A program made the translations under genes and the position numbers. The notes under the pieces are model-generated. The model searched no databases and was not told where the DNA came from. It saw nothing but the letters and a program-made list of their open reading frames with translations. 64,000 nucleotides of DNA from Stromatinia cepivora (taxonomy: Eukaryota; Ascomycota; Leotiomycetes; Helotiales; Sclerotiniaceae). This document shows positions 24,508-37,112 of the stretch, piece after piece. Every line of letters starts with the position of its first letter. Within the stretch, counting starts at the first letter, position 1. Location: contig RCTD01000023.1 of the NCBI GenBank assembly GCA_014898415.1, positions 186,001 to 250,000 of the forward strand. Direction: 5' to 3'.

Positions 24508-27500
24508 ATGCGGAGGAGATCATCTGGGTCGGCCGCAGAGGAAGAAGGCGACGATTCATCTGCAAATACGGACATAATTGAAGGACCAGGGTTCACTGCT
24601 CGCTCTAGAACCGAAGTGTTGACATTGAATAAGGATTCCCAGAATTTTCAAACAACTTCACGACAAACCAGTCCTCAACATACACAATCCGAATTAGATC
24701 GGCGGAAAAGTTGCGATAAGAGACCCCTGGCTGCCAGAAGCCGGCGCCCAAGCAATACAAATTGGAAACCAACTGAATCGCGCAATGGACATATAGATAA
24801 AAGTCGACCTACCGAATCTGCTGTAATCAGTGTTTCTTCAAAAGGGGCTATTGAGGTAGACAAGATGACCGACTCTAGACAAGCTTCACGACGGTCGACG
24901 CTGCGAAGTCCTTGGTCTTTCACACCATTGACCTTCGGCACTACAATCATCGCCTTACTTGCTTTGGCGTCTATTATACATTCATTCACTACGCGACAAT
25001 TGGATAATAAAGGATGTCGTATGTCATATATGAGGCCTTCCTTTGCGAAGCTATCAGATTTCGATACGGAACACACCCGTTTTGCGAGCAAATATTCGGT
25101 CTACTTATATAGGGAAGGAATGGTGGACGAGGATACCAAGGTATGCAATTGTGTGAAGAGTAAGGAGCTAAACTTACGAATATTGTCTAGGTAAAAGGCG
25201 TTCCCGTTTTATTCATACCTGGTAATGCTGGGAGTTATAAGCAAGTTCGACCAATTGCGGCAGAGGCTGCAACATACTTTCACGATGTTTTACAACACGA
25301 TTCTGCAGCGATCGAAGCTGGAGCTCGGAACCTGGATTTCTTTACTGTTGATTTCAATGAGGACATAACGGCATTCCACGGACAGACAATGTTGGACCAG
25401 GCAGAATATTTGAATGAGGCGATTGCCTATATATTGTCTCTGTACCACGATCCTCGAAGATCACAGCGTAACCCAGAGCTTCCGGATCCAACTTCTGTTA
25501 TAATATTGGGCCATTCGATGGGTGGAATTGTAGCGCGCACGATGTTGATCATGCCGAACTACCAGTCGAATTCGATTAACACAATTATTACCATGTCAGC
25601 TCCACACGCTCGACCTCCAGTTTCCTTCGATGCAGAGATTGTCAAAACTTACAAGCAGATCAATGACTACTGGCGTCAAGCCTATTCGCAGAAATGGGCA
25701 AACAACAATCCTTTATGGCACGTCACCTTGTTATCCATAGCTGGAGGTGGACTCGATACTGTTGTCCCGTCGGATTATGCCAGTTTGGAATCCCTGGTGC
25801 CAGATACACATGGATTTACCGTTTTCACCTCGTCTGTCCCAAACGTATGGACCGGTATGGATCATCAAGCAATTTTGTGGTGCGATCAATTTAGAAAAGT
25901 TGTCGTTAGATCTTTATACGAAGTTGTCGATGTAAACCGGCCTGCACAAACGAAACCTCGAGCGGATAGGATGAGGATTTTCAAGAAATGGTACTTAACA
26001 GGAATGGAGAGCCTTGCGGAAAAGACCCTTTCACACAAGGAACCAACGACTTTGCTTACTTTGGAAGACGATTCACATGCAATAATTCCTCAAGGAGAAA
26101 GATTAACTCTTCGAAAATTTGGCGAGTCTCGAAAACCAAAAGCACATTTACTTCCAATTCCTCCCCAAGGAACGCCGGGTGGAAAACGATTCACACTTCT
26201 TACCGATCAGAAGCTCGATAAGCCTGGGGATTCTGGAAAGTTGGAGGTTCTCTTTTGTAGCGTTTTCCCATTACACCCTGGCCAATCAGCTACATTATTT
26301 TCCATGAATATGGATCTTTCTGGGGATAGTTCTGGATCTACAAGATTGGCTTGCAAAAATGCTGCAAGTGACGTTATTCCTCTGCCAGCATCGACGCGAA
26401 CATCGAAGAAGCCGTTTTATTTGGATGAAGAAGAAGAAATTTTGCCATTTTCTTATTTACAATACGATCTAGAGGATATAATCGACCACCAATTCGTTGC
26501 CATTGTCGATAAAGCTGTTGACCCTACACCTGGATGGGTAATTGCCGAGTTCAGCGATAATGTTCAGTCACACCGAATCAGATCACTAAGCCTTCGACGT
26601 CTTCTGGCCTTTGGTATGAAGATGAGACTCCCACCAAATAGGCCAATGGTTGCGGAGGTCAAAATACCCGCCGTACACTCGAGTTTATTGGCATATAACC
26701 TGGAAATGGGTAACCAGGTATGTGGTGAGGAATCAGAGCTCTTCACCCCTCTTCTACGACAGTATATTTCGGAACCTTACGAGTCAAAATATTTTGTGAA
26801 TGTGAAGCAAGCAACCATTAATCTCCATGGAGTCTCTCCGTTTATGCCTCCCGCACTCAAATATAAAGCCATTCAAGATGGATTAAGTCTTCAATTCTGG
26901 ACCGATCCAACGTGTAACTCGAGCATCAAAATTTCATTGAGTGTTGATATTCCAGGCAGTTTGGGAAAGTTGTATATGCGATACCGGACTGTCTTTGCAG
27001 CATTTCCTTTACTTGTTGTTGCGCTCGTATTGCGGAAGCAATTCCGAATGTATGATGAGACTGGAATTTTTATTTCTTTTGGAGAGAGTCTGGACTTGTG
27101 TTTGCGACAGTCTTTACCTTTGGTGCTATTAGCTCTCACATGCCTGTCAGTATCTTTCTCCCAGGCAAGTACGGCACCGCCTCAGGCAGCTCCCACAGGA
27201 TTCTTGGGGTGGGGAAGAAATGCATCGGAAACTGTCATCGACTATACCAAAAATGACCTGCTAGTGGGATCACAGGATCCATTCTTCTGGTTCATGGTTC
27301 CTCTCATTGGACTTGTTTGCATTGGCGTATGTGTGATGATCAACTATGCCACATTAACCATTACTCACATTCTGAGTGTGTTATATGGCTGGATCAGTGT
27401 TAAGCCGGCGTGGTTACGAAATGAAGATAGGAAAAGGGCATCATCTCCCGCCTTCGCACCATCTTCTCCTCGACGACGAGTATTTACCACAGGCGTACTA

Positions 27501-28052
27501 CTATTTTTGGTGTCCACAGTCATCCCTTACCAATTCGCGTATCTAGTCGCATGCCTAGTACAAATAGCCACTTGTACAAGAGCCCTTCGATTCGCCCGGG
27601 AAGCACGTTCGAACACGAACTATAATTTCTACAATTATGTCCACTCGATACTTGTTCTAATGCTCTGGATCTTGCCGATTAACCTTCCAATATTGGTTGT
27701 ATGGATCCATAACTTGGCAGTGCATTGGCTGACACCATTCTCCTCTCATCATAACGTACTTTCAATTATGCCCTTCATCCTTTTGGTGGAAACCTTGACT
27801 AGTGGAAAGATGGTCCCTCGCGTCACATCACGCGTTCGCCACGTTACCAGTTTTCTCCTCTTTGGTATTGCGATATACGCCGCAGTATATGGGGTGACTT
27901 ACGCCTACATGCTTCACTACCTAGTCAATTTAGTAGCAGCGTGGCTTGTCGCTATTCATTCTTCAACCTCGAATTGGACACTTGCAGGTGTAACGACCAT
28001 GTTTGATCCCGAGAGCAATGAAAATATTCGGAAACGCGGAAAGACACCTTGA
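24508..28052 (+). CDS. bst1: GPI inositol-deacylase (Bst1/PGAP1)
   Basis: Two exons, 24508-25140 and 25191-28052, give 1164 aa. The N-terminal ~150 residues are Ser/Arg-rich and cytosolic (MRRRSSGSAAEEEGDDSS), followed by a membrane anchor (FGTTIIALLALASIIHSF). The PGAP1-like lipase domain starts right after the intron: GVPVLFIPGNAGSYKQVRP, then FFTVDFNEDITAF. The catalytic Ser lies in GHSMGG at about residue 320. A long luminal part and several C-terminal helices follow. Bst1 removes the acyl chain from inositol of GPI anchors in the ER, which licenses ER exit and quality control of GPI proteins. It sits near mcd4, an earlier step of the same pathway. The start was chosen because the MRRRSSGS beginning is common in fungal homologues. 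Confidence 0.95.
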
Positions 28053-30513
28053 ACGACAGTACTGTTTCACGAATTTAACTATAGCACCATCACATTCAAC
28101 GATTCACGATTCAATGCTTATCACCTTATCAGTCCCTTTTACTCTTCTAATCGGTTAGATTCATGGACTTCCCCAACCCAAGGACCCATTTTCTTACTTT
28201 CGCGCACTAGAATTTTCGGCGTTTTCAGCAAAGTATAGAACTTTGGACGTTACCGCACGTTTTTCTCGAATTACACTTTTTCTAGACTTCACTTTTTTTG
28301 TTAGTACCGGATGATGTTCAAATGCGGACCTCATTTGCATAAACTATACTCATGAGCGCTATATATAGGGGAGTTGGCGTTTTCTTCTTCGGCTACAAAC
28401 TATAATTACGCACATACCCACATTTTTGTGATACGACTCGTGTTGTTATCTTAAGGGAAGAAGTATGAGCTGAAAACGTATATTAAGAGAGGAGGGAGGG
28501 AGCGATGGACGAAAATGCCGTAGCCGGGCAATGTTGAAAAAATTTGGCTACCTTTTAATGTTTTATATTGTATCTTCTTCTGGTAGTGAGAAGGAGATTA
28601 AAGATAAGAGGAGGGAAGGTGGTAGAAAGGGTGAGATGGAGTGAAAATGGGAAGAGGCAGGGATGAAATGTATATTTGATCATGGAAGTGAAGGTGAAGT
28701 TGCAAAGGGTGGAGATTGAAACGCTGAAGACTTTTCTGCTTTGGCTGCGGGGCGGGAATTGAGGAGGAAGGAGATGATGTGTTAAAAGCTTTGCTGTGCT
28801 GTTGCTTATATACCCTTTGGTTTGGAAATGGAATTGAGGATTCGTGGGATGAGATGAGAGGAAATGAGAGGAAAGTGTGTGTAGGCATAAATGATGGCGT
28901 GAGGTGAGGTGTGGAGTGGAGTGGATGGAATAATTGAATATAGACTCCGCAAAGGAAAACTTTTTTTACATAGAGTTTTTGGTGCTGCTACCTAGTACTT
29001 ACTTACTTGTGTGAATACTCCCAGTGCTCTCCTTATATCACTAACATCTTGACCCATTGACTACGTTTTTCACTCTCTTTTCCTGAAATATCGATCTTTC
29101 TACCTCTGTCTGTTAACACAAGAACAAAAATCATCTTATAATACTTATCTAGGTACCCGATGTCCGCGGGACTTTCTTGTTATTATATCTTACCTGTGAT
29201 CTTTTGTGTAGTATTCGTATTTCGTATTTCGTATTTCGTATTTCGTAATTTGTAATTTGTAATCAGATGTTATCGCTCCATTCATTTATCCATACATCCA
29301 TCCATCCATCCATCCATTTAATATAAAATCTATATTCTTATATATATGTATATCCATATTCTTGCGCGTATATCTATCTACATATACATGTACATATCTT
29401 CATATGTGGTATTTTCCACTCATCCAATAGATGAGATTTATTAGAACTTGATTACTTAATTACTTAATTATACAGGGAAAAAAAAAGAGAAGAGAAAAGA
29501 TTTCCATCTATTCTCATCTATTTAAATTTATAGAAGAAAAAAACACGATTGATTATTTTATTATTTTGTTTTATCTAGGGCTAGATTGTTATAATTTAAT
29601 AAATATCATTTTAAACACTTAAAAATCTTAATTGAAAAAAGGAATTGATATTTTTAAGAAAAATATCTCTTTATAATAAAATAATAATATTTCAATAAAT
29701 TTAAAGAAATTTTATATTTTCTTTATATTCTTTAATATTATTAGCTGTATACAATATAATATCATTATACAACTCTATATTACTATTATAACTTCATACT
29801 TGCTTATTCCATCATAGTCTCCAAGTCACTACTTTCAAATTATAAGGTTTATCACCTTGAAATACGTGACCTCCAATATAGATATAGAAATATGAATTAT
29901 ATTTATATTTATATTTATTTTTGATAAGGGTTTTGTATTATGTAATATTATTTATTTAGAGGATGAGATGGGTTGGGATGGGTTGGTTCTATTTAGAAAT
30001 AGAAATAGAAATAGAATCTATATTGATTCATTTGTATTCGTATTCGTAATGAGTAGGGAGATGAGGGATGGTGAGTTAGCACCAGTTCACTTTAGTCTGG
30101 AAATAGGAATAGGAATGAGAGTATAAAGATACAGGGCAGTATTTAGATTTGACATCCTATTTAATGTTTGATATTTGACGGAACCACTGGCTTATAGTGG
30201 ATGCTATCACTTCATTCCCTGTTTACACTTATCCCTCCTCTATATGTTACCGGAGTGAAAAGAAATGAAAGAATAGGAAAGAAAAATATTCCTGCCGTTT
30301 CCTTGTCTAAACCTTGATATGATAACTGATCGGCTAATTATCCATCCTAATCCCAAAGACCATCTATCCAAATATCCCCATTCAAGTCCTATACGCATGT
30401 CTCTCTCATCGCAGCGGACAAGATGATAACACCATGTGTCATTGGATCTTCTCCTATTGTCTCATCATTCTCAGATTGTTAATTTGAATTGTAGAACACA
30501 GAGAAATAGTTCC
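28053..30513. other. intergenic, low-complexity and A+T-rich
   Basis: About 2.5 kb with no gene seen. From 28450 to 28930 the plus strand is purine-rich and C-poor, downstream of bst1. Simple repeats include a TATTTCG run at about 29217-29250 and CATC repeats near 29291-29320. From about 29500 to 29790 the DNA is extremely A+T-rich without visible terminal repeats. Confidence 0.55.
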
Positions 30514-32282
30514 TCACTCATCCCTCTCATCTGCCTCAACTTTTCTCGCTTCCTCCAACCTTTCCAAATGCGTATATCTTATACACCACAAGCTAACTAG
30601 CAAACCCAGCACTGATGCTCCAACCGTAACCAAATAAGCGCTACGATAACATTGCAAGCCCTCTGTACATTCTCTTACACCACCATCTTTCACGATGCTA
30701 TGATGATCATAGACTATGCCATAGAAAAGATTAAAGATGTAACCCGAGAGGACAGGAGACAGAGTCATGAAGCCCCAGTTTGTGGAGAGACCATGAACGC
30801 CAAATGCTTCGGCTACGAGGGATGGGAAACAACCAAAGAGAAAACCGTATCCAAGACCAGTGAATGAAGATACGAGGAAGAGGAGTTGTGGATTTTCGGT
30901 GTTGAGAGCGGCGATTTGGGCGATGAAGAAGATTATTGAGGCGAGTGTAAGACACCAAAGGCCGCTACAACGAAGGACTTTGACAAGAAAGTCGGAACCG
31001 ACTCCTAGAGGAGTGTTAGTGAACAGAGGAGTGTGGAAAGGAGGAGATGAAGTACCTGAAAGGAGACGACCAGTGAATGAACAAACGGAGAGGATGGATA
31101 CATGCATTGCTTGACGATGCATAATGAATTCTTCTGGGATGGAGTCATCCCAGTGACGCCAAAGTGCTTGAGCATCATTTCCGATATTACTGGAAGAAAT
31201 TAGTTGAGGCTTTAGTTTGCATAAAATGAAAGACCTACTTAATAGTCATCAATCCAATGCCTGTCAAAATGCCCATCAAAGCAAACAATTGCCAAAATTC
31301 GACAGTTTTGAATAATTGAAATCCTCGAATATCTACACGATGAGCATGATCCTTCTTGTCAGTTTCGGCTACATCTTCTCGTGATTCTTCATCGGTTGAT
31401 TTTGACATCAAGGAGGAGGTTTCGTCGATATCGGACATAGCGCCGTTCTCAGGTACCTCTGCCCCTATCACATGATGGTTTAGGATATGGTGATTGCCCG
31501 AAGACGCAATGGATTGGGAGAACGTACCAGGTTCACCCTCCAAAGCATCTCTATCCGCTCGTCGCTTACTTTCCTCCGATTTCGTGCGATGAAGCCGATT
31601 TGAATCGGATAGATTGTGGCCGGGTAGAGCCGAGTAATGAGCATGCGGTATAACCCGAAGAAAGAAGAATCCTAGAAAGACTGTTCCACTCGTTCCACAG
31701 GCTAGAACTAGCAGAAAATGACCCGCATCCCCTGGAAATGTAAATGCAGTAAAGGCTGAAAAGAAAAATGCACTGAGTCCGAAAGTCGCTAGGGGAAAGG
31801 CTGTCGCAGTACCTCTGTTATGTGGCCAATTAAGAGCCGAAGTCTTGATGGAAGCTGCGAAAGCAGAACATCCACCGAGTCCGCTAAAGAATGAATAGAG
31901 ACAAAGTAATGGTAGCCATCCAGACCCTCTATTATATGCTTGATATAGAGGAAAGTATCCCGCGGCGAGTAACAGCATTCCCAATATTACGGCAGGTCGA
32001 GGTCCCTTTCCATCCACCAATAACCCAATTGGTATCCCACATGAATACATTCCCAGATTCCCGAATAGTCCCTATTTATACCATTAGCATGATATCAACA
32101 ACGAAATGGCCGGCGCAATGTAAACTTACTATCAGATTAATCTGTGTTGAAGATAACTTCAATCTATCAGCGAATTGCGGACCCCAATTGGAGAAAGCAT
32201 AGTTCGTTCCACATGCCAATGCAATGCATGTTGCTGCAACACTCGACACTATTCTCGCTGCTTGTAATGGCTTTTCCGGCAT
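30514..32282 (-). CDS. MFS transporter, nodulin-like/Mch1-Ymr155w type
   Basis: Four exons: 32282-32130, 32071-31239, 31189-31056 and 31004-30514, giving 536 aa. The N-terminus is typical: ARIVSSVAATCIALACGTNYAFSNWGP, then SSTQINLI-GLFGNLGMYSCGIPIG across the first intron and DGKGPRPAV in the loop after helix 2. A long polar loop (Asp/Glu/Ser-rich) separates two bundles of six helices. The second half has FTGRLLSG-VGSDFL across the third intron and GLGYGFLFGCFPSLVAEAFG. The family includes yeast Mch1 and Ymr155w, relatives of monocarboxylate transporters whose substrate is unsettled; Mch1 is not a proven monocarboxylate carrier. The third intron (31055-31005) is 51 nt with no stop, so retention would add 17 residues in frame. 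It shares a 518-bp divergent promoter with tms1. Confidence 0.87.
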
Positions 32283-32800
32283 ATTCGAAGACTGATCCGT
32301 TATCGTTATGGTAAAAGGGAGGTTTGTATAGCTTCACCTCTTGATCATCGCAAACGTCAAAGCAAATTAAGGGTATTTGCTGGCTTAAAATGGGAATAAT
32401 ATGTCTTGTGAATGAAAGACAATGATTTCCCAAGTGTTTCTAGGTGAAATCCGTGTAATTGTTTGAATGAAATTAAAGAGAATCCTCTTGCTGTCGTCTA
32501 CATACAACAACGTAAGTCCGTTATCAGTAACCCAGCTCCTTATGTCTCCTTATCAGCTTCATTTACGGTGTATCTTATGAACCATTACCGCACTAATGCA
32601 GGTCGTCTGAGTCAGCCGTGGATCATAAGGAGCCGAGTCCTTGGCCATTACCGTCATCAATCAAACAAACTTCCAACGTTATTCTTCAACTTTTATGGCC
32701 AACTATTACCGATACTGATTTTCATGAATAATATTTGAAGAGAGTCTCGAATCATTTTATCACCAATTTTATTACTGTGACATTACAGCAGAGCGCAAAT
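32283..32800. promoter_or_regulatory. 518-bp divergent promoter between MFS gene and tms1
   Basis: The start codons of the minus-strand transporter (32282) and plus-strand tms1 (32801) face away from each other with 518 bases between, so both promoters must lie here. No distinct core element is clear by eye. Near 32515-32640 two similar stretches containing GTCCGTTATCAGTAACCCAG and AGTCCTTGGCCATTACCG face the same way, of unknown meaning. Confidence 0.5.
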
Positions 32801-34337
32801 ATGGGCGCTCTACTTTCACTTCCTTTGTTGGCTGTGCCAAGCATGGGCACTGTGAGTTTTACTTATTGGACTTTGATATGAAGAGATGACTTATACGATT
32901 AGGTGATGGGTTTCGCTGCAAGTTGCTGTGGAGCAGCGACATGTTCTGCCGTATGCAGTGCTTGTGGGAAGTGTGGTAACAGGTATATCTTCAGATTCGA
33001 AGACGTTGTATGATAAGGGCTGACTGTTGAATAGTGTTGCCACTCGTATCGCATACGCCCTCATCCTCTTAATCAATTCGATATTATCATGGATAATGCT
33101 AACACCATGGGCGATTAATAAATTACAAGGCTTGACGTTGGATTATATGAAGATCAGCTGTCCAGAGGGAGAATGTTATGGCTGGGTTGCGGTTCACCGG
33201 ATTAATTTCGCACTTGGAATTTTCCATCTCATAATGGCATCAATGCTACTAGGCGTCAACTCTTCGAAGAATCCTCGCGCAGCCATACAAAATGGTTTCT
33301 GGGGCCCGAAAATCATCGCTTGGTTGGGCTTGATCGTACTTACTTTCTTGATTCCAGATGGATTCTTTTTGGTTTGGGGAAATTATATTGCATTCACTGG
33401 ATCGACACTGTTCCTCCTCCTCGGACTTATTCTACTAGTAGATCTTGCGCATACTTGGGCGGAATATTGTCTTGAACAGATTGAGGCATACGATTCTCGG
33501 GCTTGGAGAGGCATCTTGATTGGATCAACATTGGGCATGTACGCATGTTCGTTGGCAATGACCATCGTTCAATACATTTTCTTCGCTGGTGCCGGATGTT
33601 CAATGAACCAGACCGCTATCACCCTAAACTTGATCTTTTTGATTATTGTCTCTGTTGTTTCTGTCCACCCTATGGTTCAAGAATTCAACCCTAGAGCAGG
33701 TTTGGCGCAATCAGCTATGGTGGCTATCTACTGCACATACCTCACCATGTCTGCAGTATCTATGGAGCCTGATACCAAGCATTGCAATCCTCTTATCCGG
33801 GCTCAAGGAACACGAACAACCTCTATCATCATTGGTGCAATTGTCACTATGTTCACAGTCGCATATACAACAACCAGGGCTGCAACACAAGGAGTTGCTT
33901 TGGGAGGAAAAGGAAAAAGAATCGCATTACCCGAAGATGATGAGCATGATCTCGTTACACAACAGCCAGATAGTCGCCGTGAAATGCGTGCAGCAGCCCT
34001 TCGACAGGCTGTGGAGGAAGGAAGTCTTCCTGCAGATGCTCTTCTAGACGATGATGACGAAAGCGATAGTGGAAATACTGCTAAAGATGACGAAAGGAAC
34101 TCTACACAATACAGTTATGCACTATTCCACGTAATTTTCTTCTTAGCGACCACCTGGGTAGCTACACTTCTCACCATGAACATGGATGAATATACAGATG
34201 GAAACACAAATTTTGCACCTGTGGGAAGAACATACTGGGCTTCATGGGTCAAGATTGTTAGTTCATGGGCATGCTATGGCATCTATACATGGACACTGAT
34301 CGCACCTGTGGTATTGCCAGATCGATTCGACTTTTAG
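32801..34337 (+). CDS. tms1: Tms1/Serinc family membrane protein
   Basis: Three exons, 32801-32851, 32903-32982 and 33035-34337, give 477 aa. The start is the classic MGALLSLPLLAVPSMGT. Exon 2 encodes the Cys-rich segment CCGAATCSAVCSACGKCGN, joined to SVATRIAYALILLINSILSW. About ten membrane helices follow, with family blocks CYGWVAVHRINFALG, VHPMVQEFNPRAGLAQ and a C-terminal FHVIFFLATTWVATLLTMN. A charged loop (about residues 300-360) carries Asp/Glu runs. Serinc proteins were proposed to put serine into membrane lipids; recent work on animal members points to lipid scrambling, so the role in fungi is open. It probably acts in vacuolar, Golgi or plasma membranes. Identification is firm. Confidence 0.95.
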
Positions 34338-34669
34338 ATATGGATAGTTCACTTTGGTTTTTGTTGTTGGGCGGGTCTTATTAATAAATAGTACTGTATT
34401 GTATGCATATTGCATTTGTTTTTTCAAGCGTGAGAAATCGAAACGGAAGTTGAATTCTGGAGATTCTGGGAGATTGGCGCAGATTGTTATGTTTTAGCAT
34501 TACCTACCTACCCACCTTCACGTGGGATGGAAATTGATATACCAAATGTTTCGTTTACTGCATGCACTACATATCATTACTGTATGGTCTCTTGTATAAA
34601 AAGTCTTTGATTTTATTCTTTTCGGTGTATAATAAAGTGACGTTGGCAATCAAAGTTCAATCCAGTGAT
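34338..34669. other. convergent 3' intergenic gap
   Basis: A 332-base gap between the 3' ends of tms1 (plus) and the BBE oxidase (minus). It contains no gene. Both terminator regions must fit here, which makes overlapping 3' ends possible. Confidence 0.6.
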
Positions 34670-36716
34670 TTAAGAAACAAGATTTGGGCCTTTGGAAAAC
34701 AAATTCTCAGGATCGTACTTTTTCTTCAACTCGGCAAGGCGGGGGTAGTTAACCCCGTAAACCAATCTACCTCCTTCGTGGGTTGCTATTCAATGCATTA
34801 GTCGAGATGAATTTTCTGCGAAGAAGATGCCAAGAGGCGTTGCTTGGAGGATATTGAAAAGGGGGTTTCACTGCTCGCAAAACGCACAAGCGAAATTCAA
34901 AAAGGGGATGTTAAAAATATCAAGAGAGATAAACTCACCACCATCATAATTCGAATACACTCCCACCCCATCCTTCGTAATCTCATCCGTACCCTCCTTA
35001 ATCCTACTCTCCAGCTCCCCCTTCGCTTTTTGCGCCATCATCCTACACCACTCTCTGCACTTCTGATCCGTCGCCTCTTGCTCCCAACCAGCTCCCAACA
35101 TTATATTTCCATACGCCCCTCTATTTGCAAATGACGTGTCTTGTTGACCTACCTTTAAAATCTTTCCAAAGGGCACGAATTCAAAAGCCACCAGTGTATG
35201 TTTTGCGTCCGGGGTTTCCTGGAAGAACTTCTCTGTTTCGGAGAAGACTTCTGCGGCGAAGGAATAGGTTAGTGGGAGCATACATGCGGCTCCTTTCATG
35301 TTGCGTCGGAACCCGTGGGCCATTGGTTCGTTGAGCATACCGTTTGCTTCTACGTAGTCCATTTCCTTGGTTGTATTTGCTACGGGCTCGAGATCGAGAA
35401 GCGGTTCATAGTATGCTTTTGCTTCTGCTTCGGGGCCGTTGTAGAAAGCGAGGATAAGAATTACGGGTTTGGAAGCAGGGGGTGGAGCAGCGATACCGAG
35501 AAAGAGAAATGCGCGTTCTTCGGTGAGAGTCGTGACTGTGTTGGCAAATGAGACGACAGCCTCTAATTTCTCGCGCGGAAAAATGAGCATGCCGCCCCAG
35601 ACACGGTTAGGTTGGGGATGAAGTCGATAGGTAAAACTAGTTGCGACACCAAACCCAATACCGGCTCCACGCATAGCCCAAAAGAGATCAGGTTCTTGAT
35701 TCTCAGAACACGTTACGATTCTTCCATTGGCAAGAACAACCTCTACCTCGAGGAGATTGTCAATCACCAAACCGTGCTTGGGGGTTAGATATCCGAAGCC
35801 ACCTCCGAGGGTGAGGCCTCCGATTCCCGTATGGTTTACGGTGCCGCCGACGCCGGCGAGACCGTGTGCAAAGGCGGCGGTGTCGACGTCGGCCCAGAGA
35901 CAGCCGCCTTGGCAGATAGCGGATTTGGCGATGGGGTCCACGATTACGTTGCGCATTTTGGAGAGGTTGAGGGAGAGGCCGTTGTGGGTTGATGAGGCGC
36001 CGGATGAGCCGTGACCGCCGCCGGTGACTGGGATGGGTATTAGTTGTAAGTTTTTTTTCGTTTTTTTGAATGGGGTGGAATTATGCTAGGGAAATAGGTG
36101 GGCATTCAGATGGAAGGGGAAAGGACTTTTAGATTGAATGGGATAAGAGGAAGGGAAGGGGGAATCGATTATCAGAGTACGCACCTGCGAAATCAAACTT
36201 ATGTTCCTTGGCGAAGAGAACAATCTTGGACACATCTTGAGAAGTGGTAGGAAAAACGACCAAAGCCTAGAGATGAGGTTAGAACATGGTATTAAAACAT
36301 ATACCGAAGAATGCGAGTATGTAGAGAAAGGATATCATTAAGATACCCCGTCTAGATATCTCAATTCCCATGTCATACAATAAATCCCCCATATAATAAA
36401 ATCTCCAGATTTCAAAACCTCATACCCAACCCTCAATAATACAATTCCAATCCCACCATCCAACCACTCAAACCGCACCTCACATACTTTAGCTACAAAC
36501 TCCCACCCATCATCCCAACCCTAACTCCACAATCTCAAACCAAACATTCAAACAAGTCCCTTCAAAAAAAAAGAAAGAACCTACAGCCTCCTTCTCCGCC
36601 GCCTTCGACCACCTAGCAATCCCCTCCTCATACCCCTCATCCCCCTTCAACAAAACCTGCGCCTTGGGACTTAATTCCGCCTTCAAATTTTCAAAGAGGG
36701 GTGCTAATGATCCCAT
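34670..36716 (-). CDS. FAD-binding BBE-type oxidase
   Basis: Four exons: 36716-36585, 36266-36185, 36027-34939 and 34785-34670, giving 472 aa. There is no signal peptide. The FAD-binding (PCMH) domain shows ALVVFPTTSQDVSKIV, then VTGGGHGSSGASST, whose His is the usual covalent FAD attachment site, and GGCLWADVD, then GIGGLTLGGGFGYLTPKHGL. The C-terminal berberine-bridge motif is reached only by splicing: GVNYPRLAELKKKYDPENLF. Relatives oxidise sugars, alkaloids or secondary-metabolite intermediates with O2; the substrate here is unknown. The first intron is unusually long (318 nt) for this window, yet the flanking sequence reads on smoothly, so I do not infer a missing exon. If the last intron were kept, the protein would stop at 34868 without the BBE motif. 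Confidence 0.87.
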
Positions 36717-37112
36717 TTTTAAGCGTAGGTTTGAAAGATTCTGATGTATTTTAGATATTTATGAATTGAAGAATTTTTTGTTTGAAGTTCGTAAATCAAT
36801 AAATAAAGGAAAAAGTTAAGGTTTAGAGCTATGTTTAAGGTTAAATATACATCCTCCCGTTGATTGATGGGGGGTAGGTAAAGTAGTGACTCTATATTTT
36901 CGCCTCGCCTTGCCTACCGCGTATTAACTTAAGAAATCTGATTTCTATCTCGCCTCCCCTTGCCCCCCGCGTAGATATATTTGACGCGCTTCTTACTGCC
37001 GTTTGTTGTCAGGCCTATTGATGCCAGACATGATATGTTGTTACGGTTTGGGAAATGATTGGCGCTGCATCTTTGTCTCTATGTGTGAAGTGTTGCAGTG
37101 GATATGTATCTA
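36717..37112. other. intergenic, left of the A+T island
   Basis: About 400 bases holding the BBE-oxidase promoter. Two similar G+C-richer stretches near 36900-36925 and 36949-36973 share TCGCCT, CCTTGCC and CCGCGTA, a short diverged direct repeat. No gene is seen. Confidence 0.5.

Noticed and set aside
29500..29790. Second A+T-rich block considered as a RIP relic
   Set aside because: No inverted or direct terminal repeats were found at its edges, and its borders are gradual.
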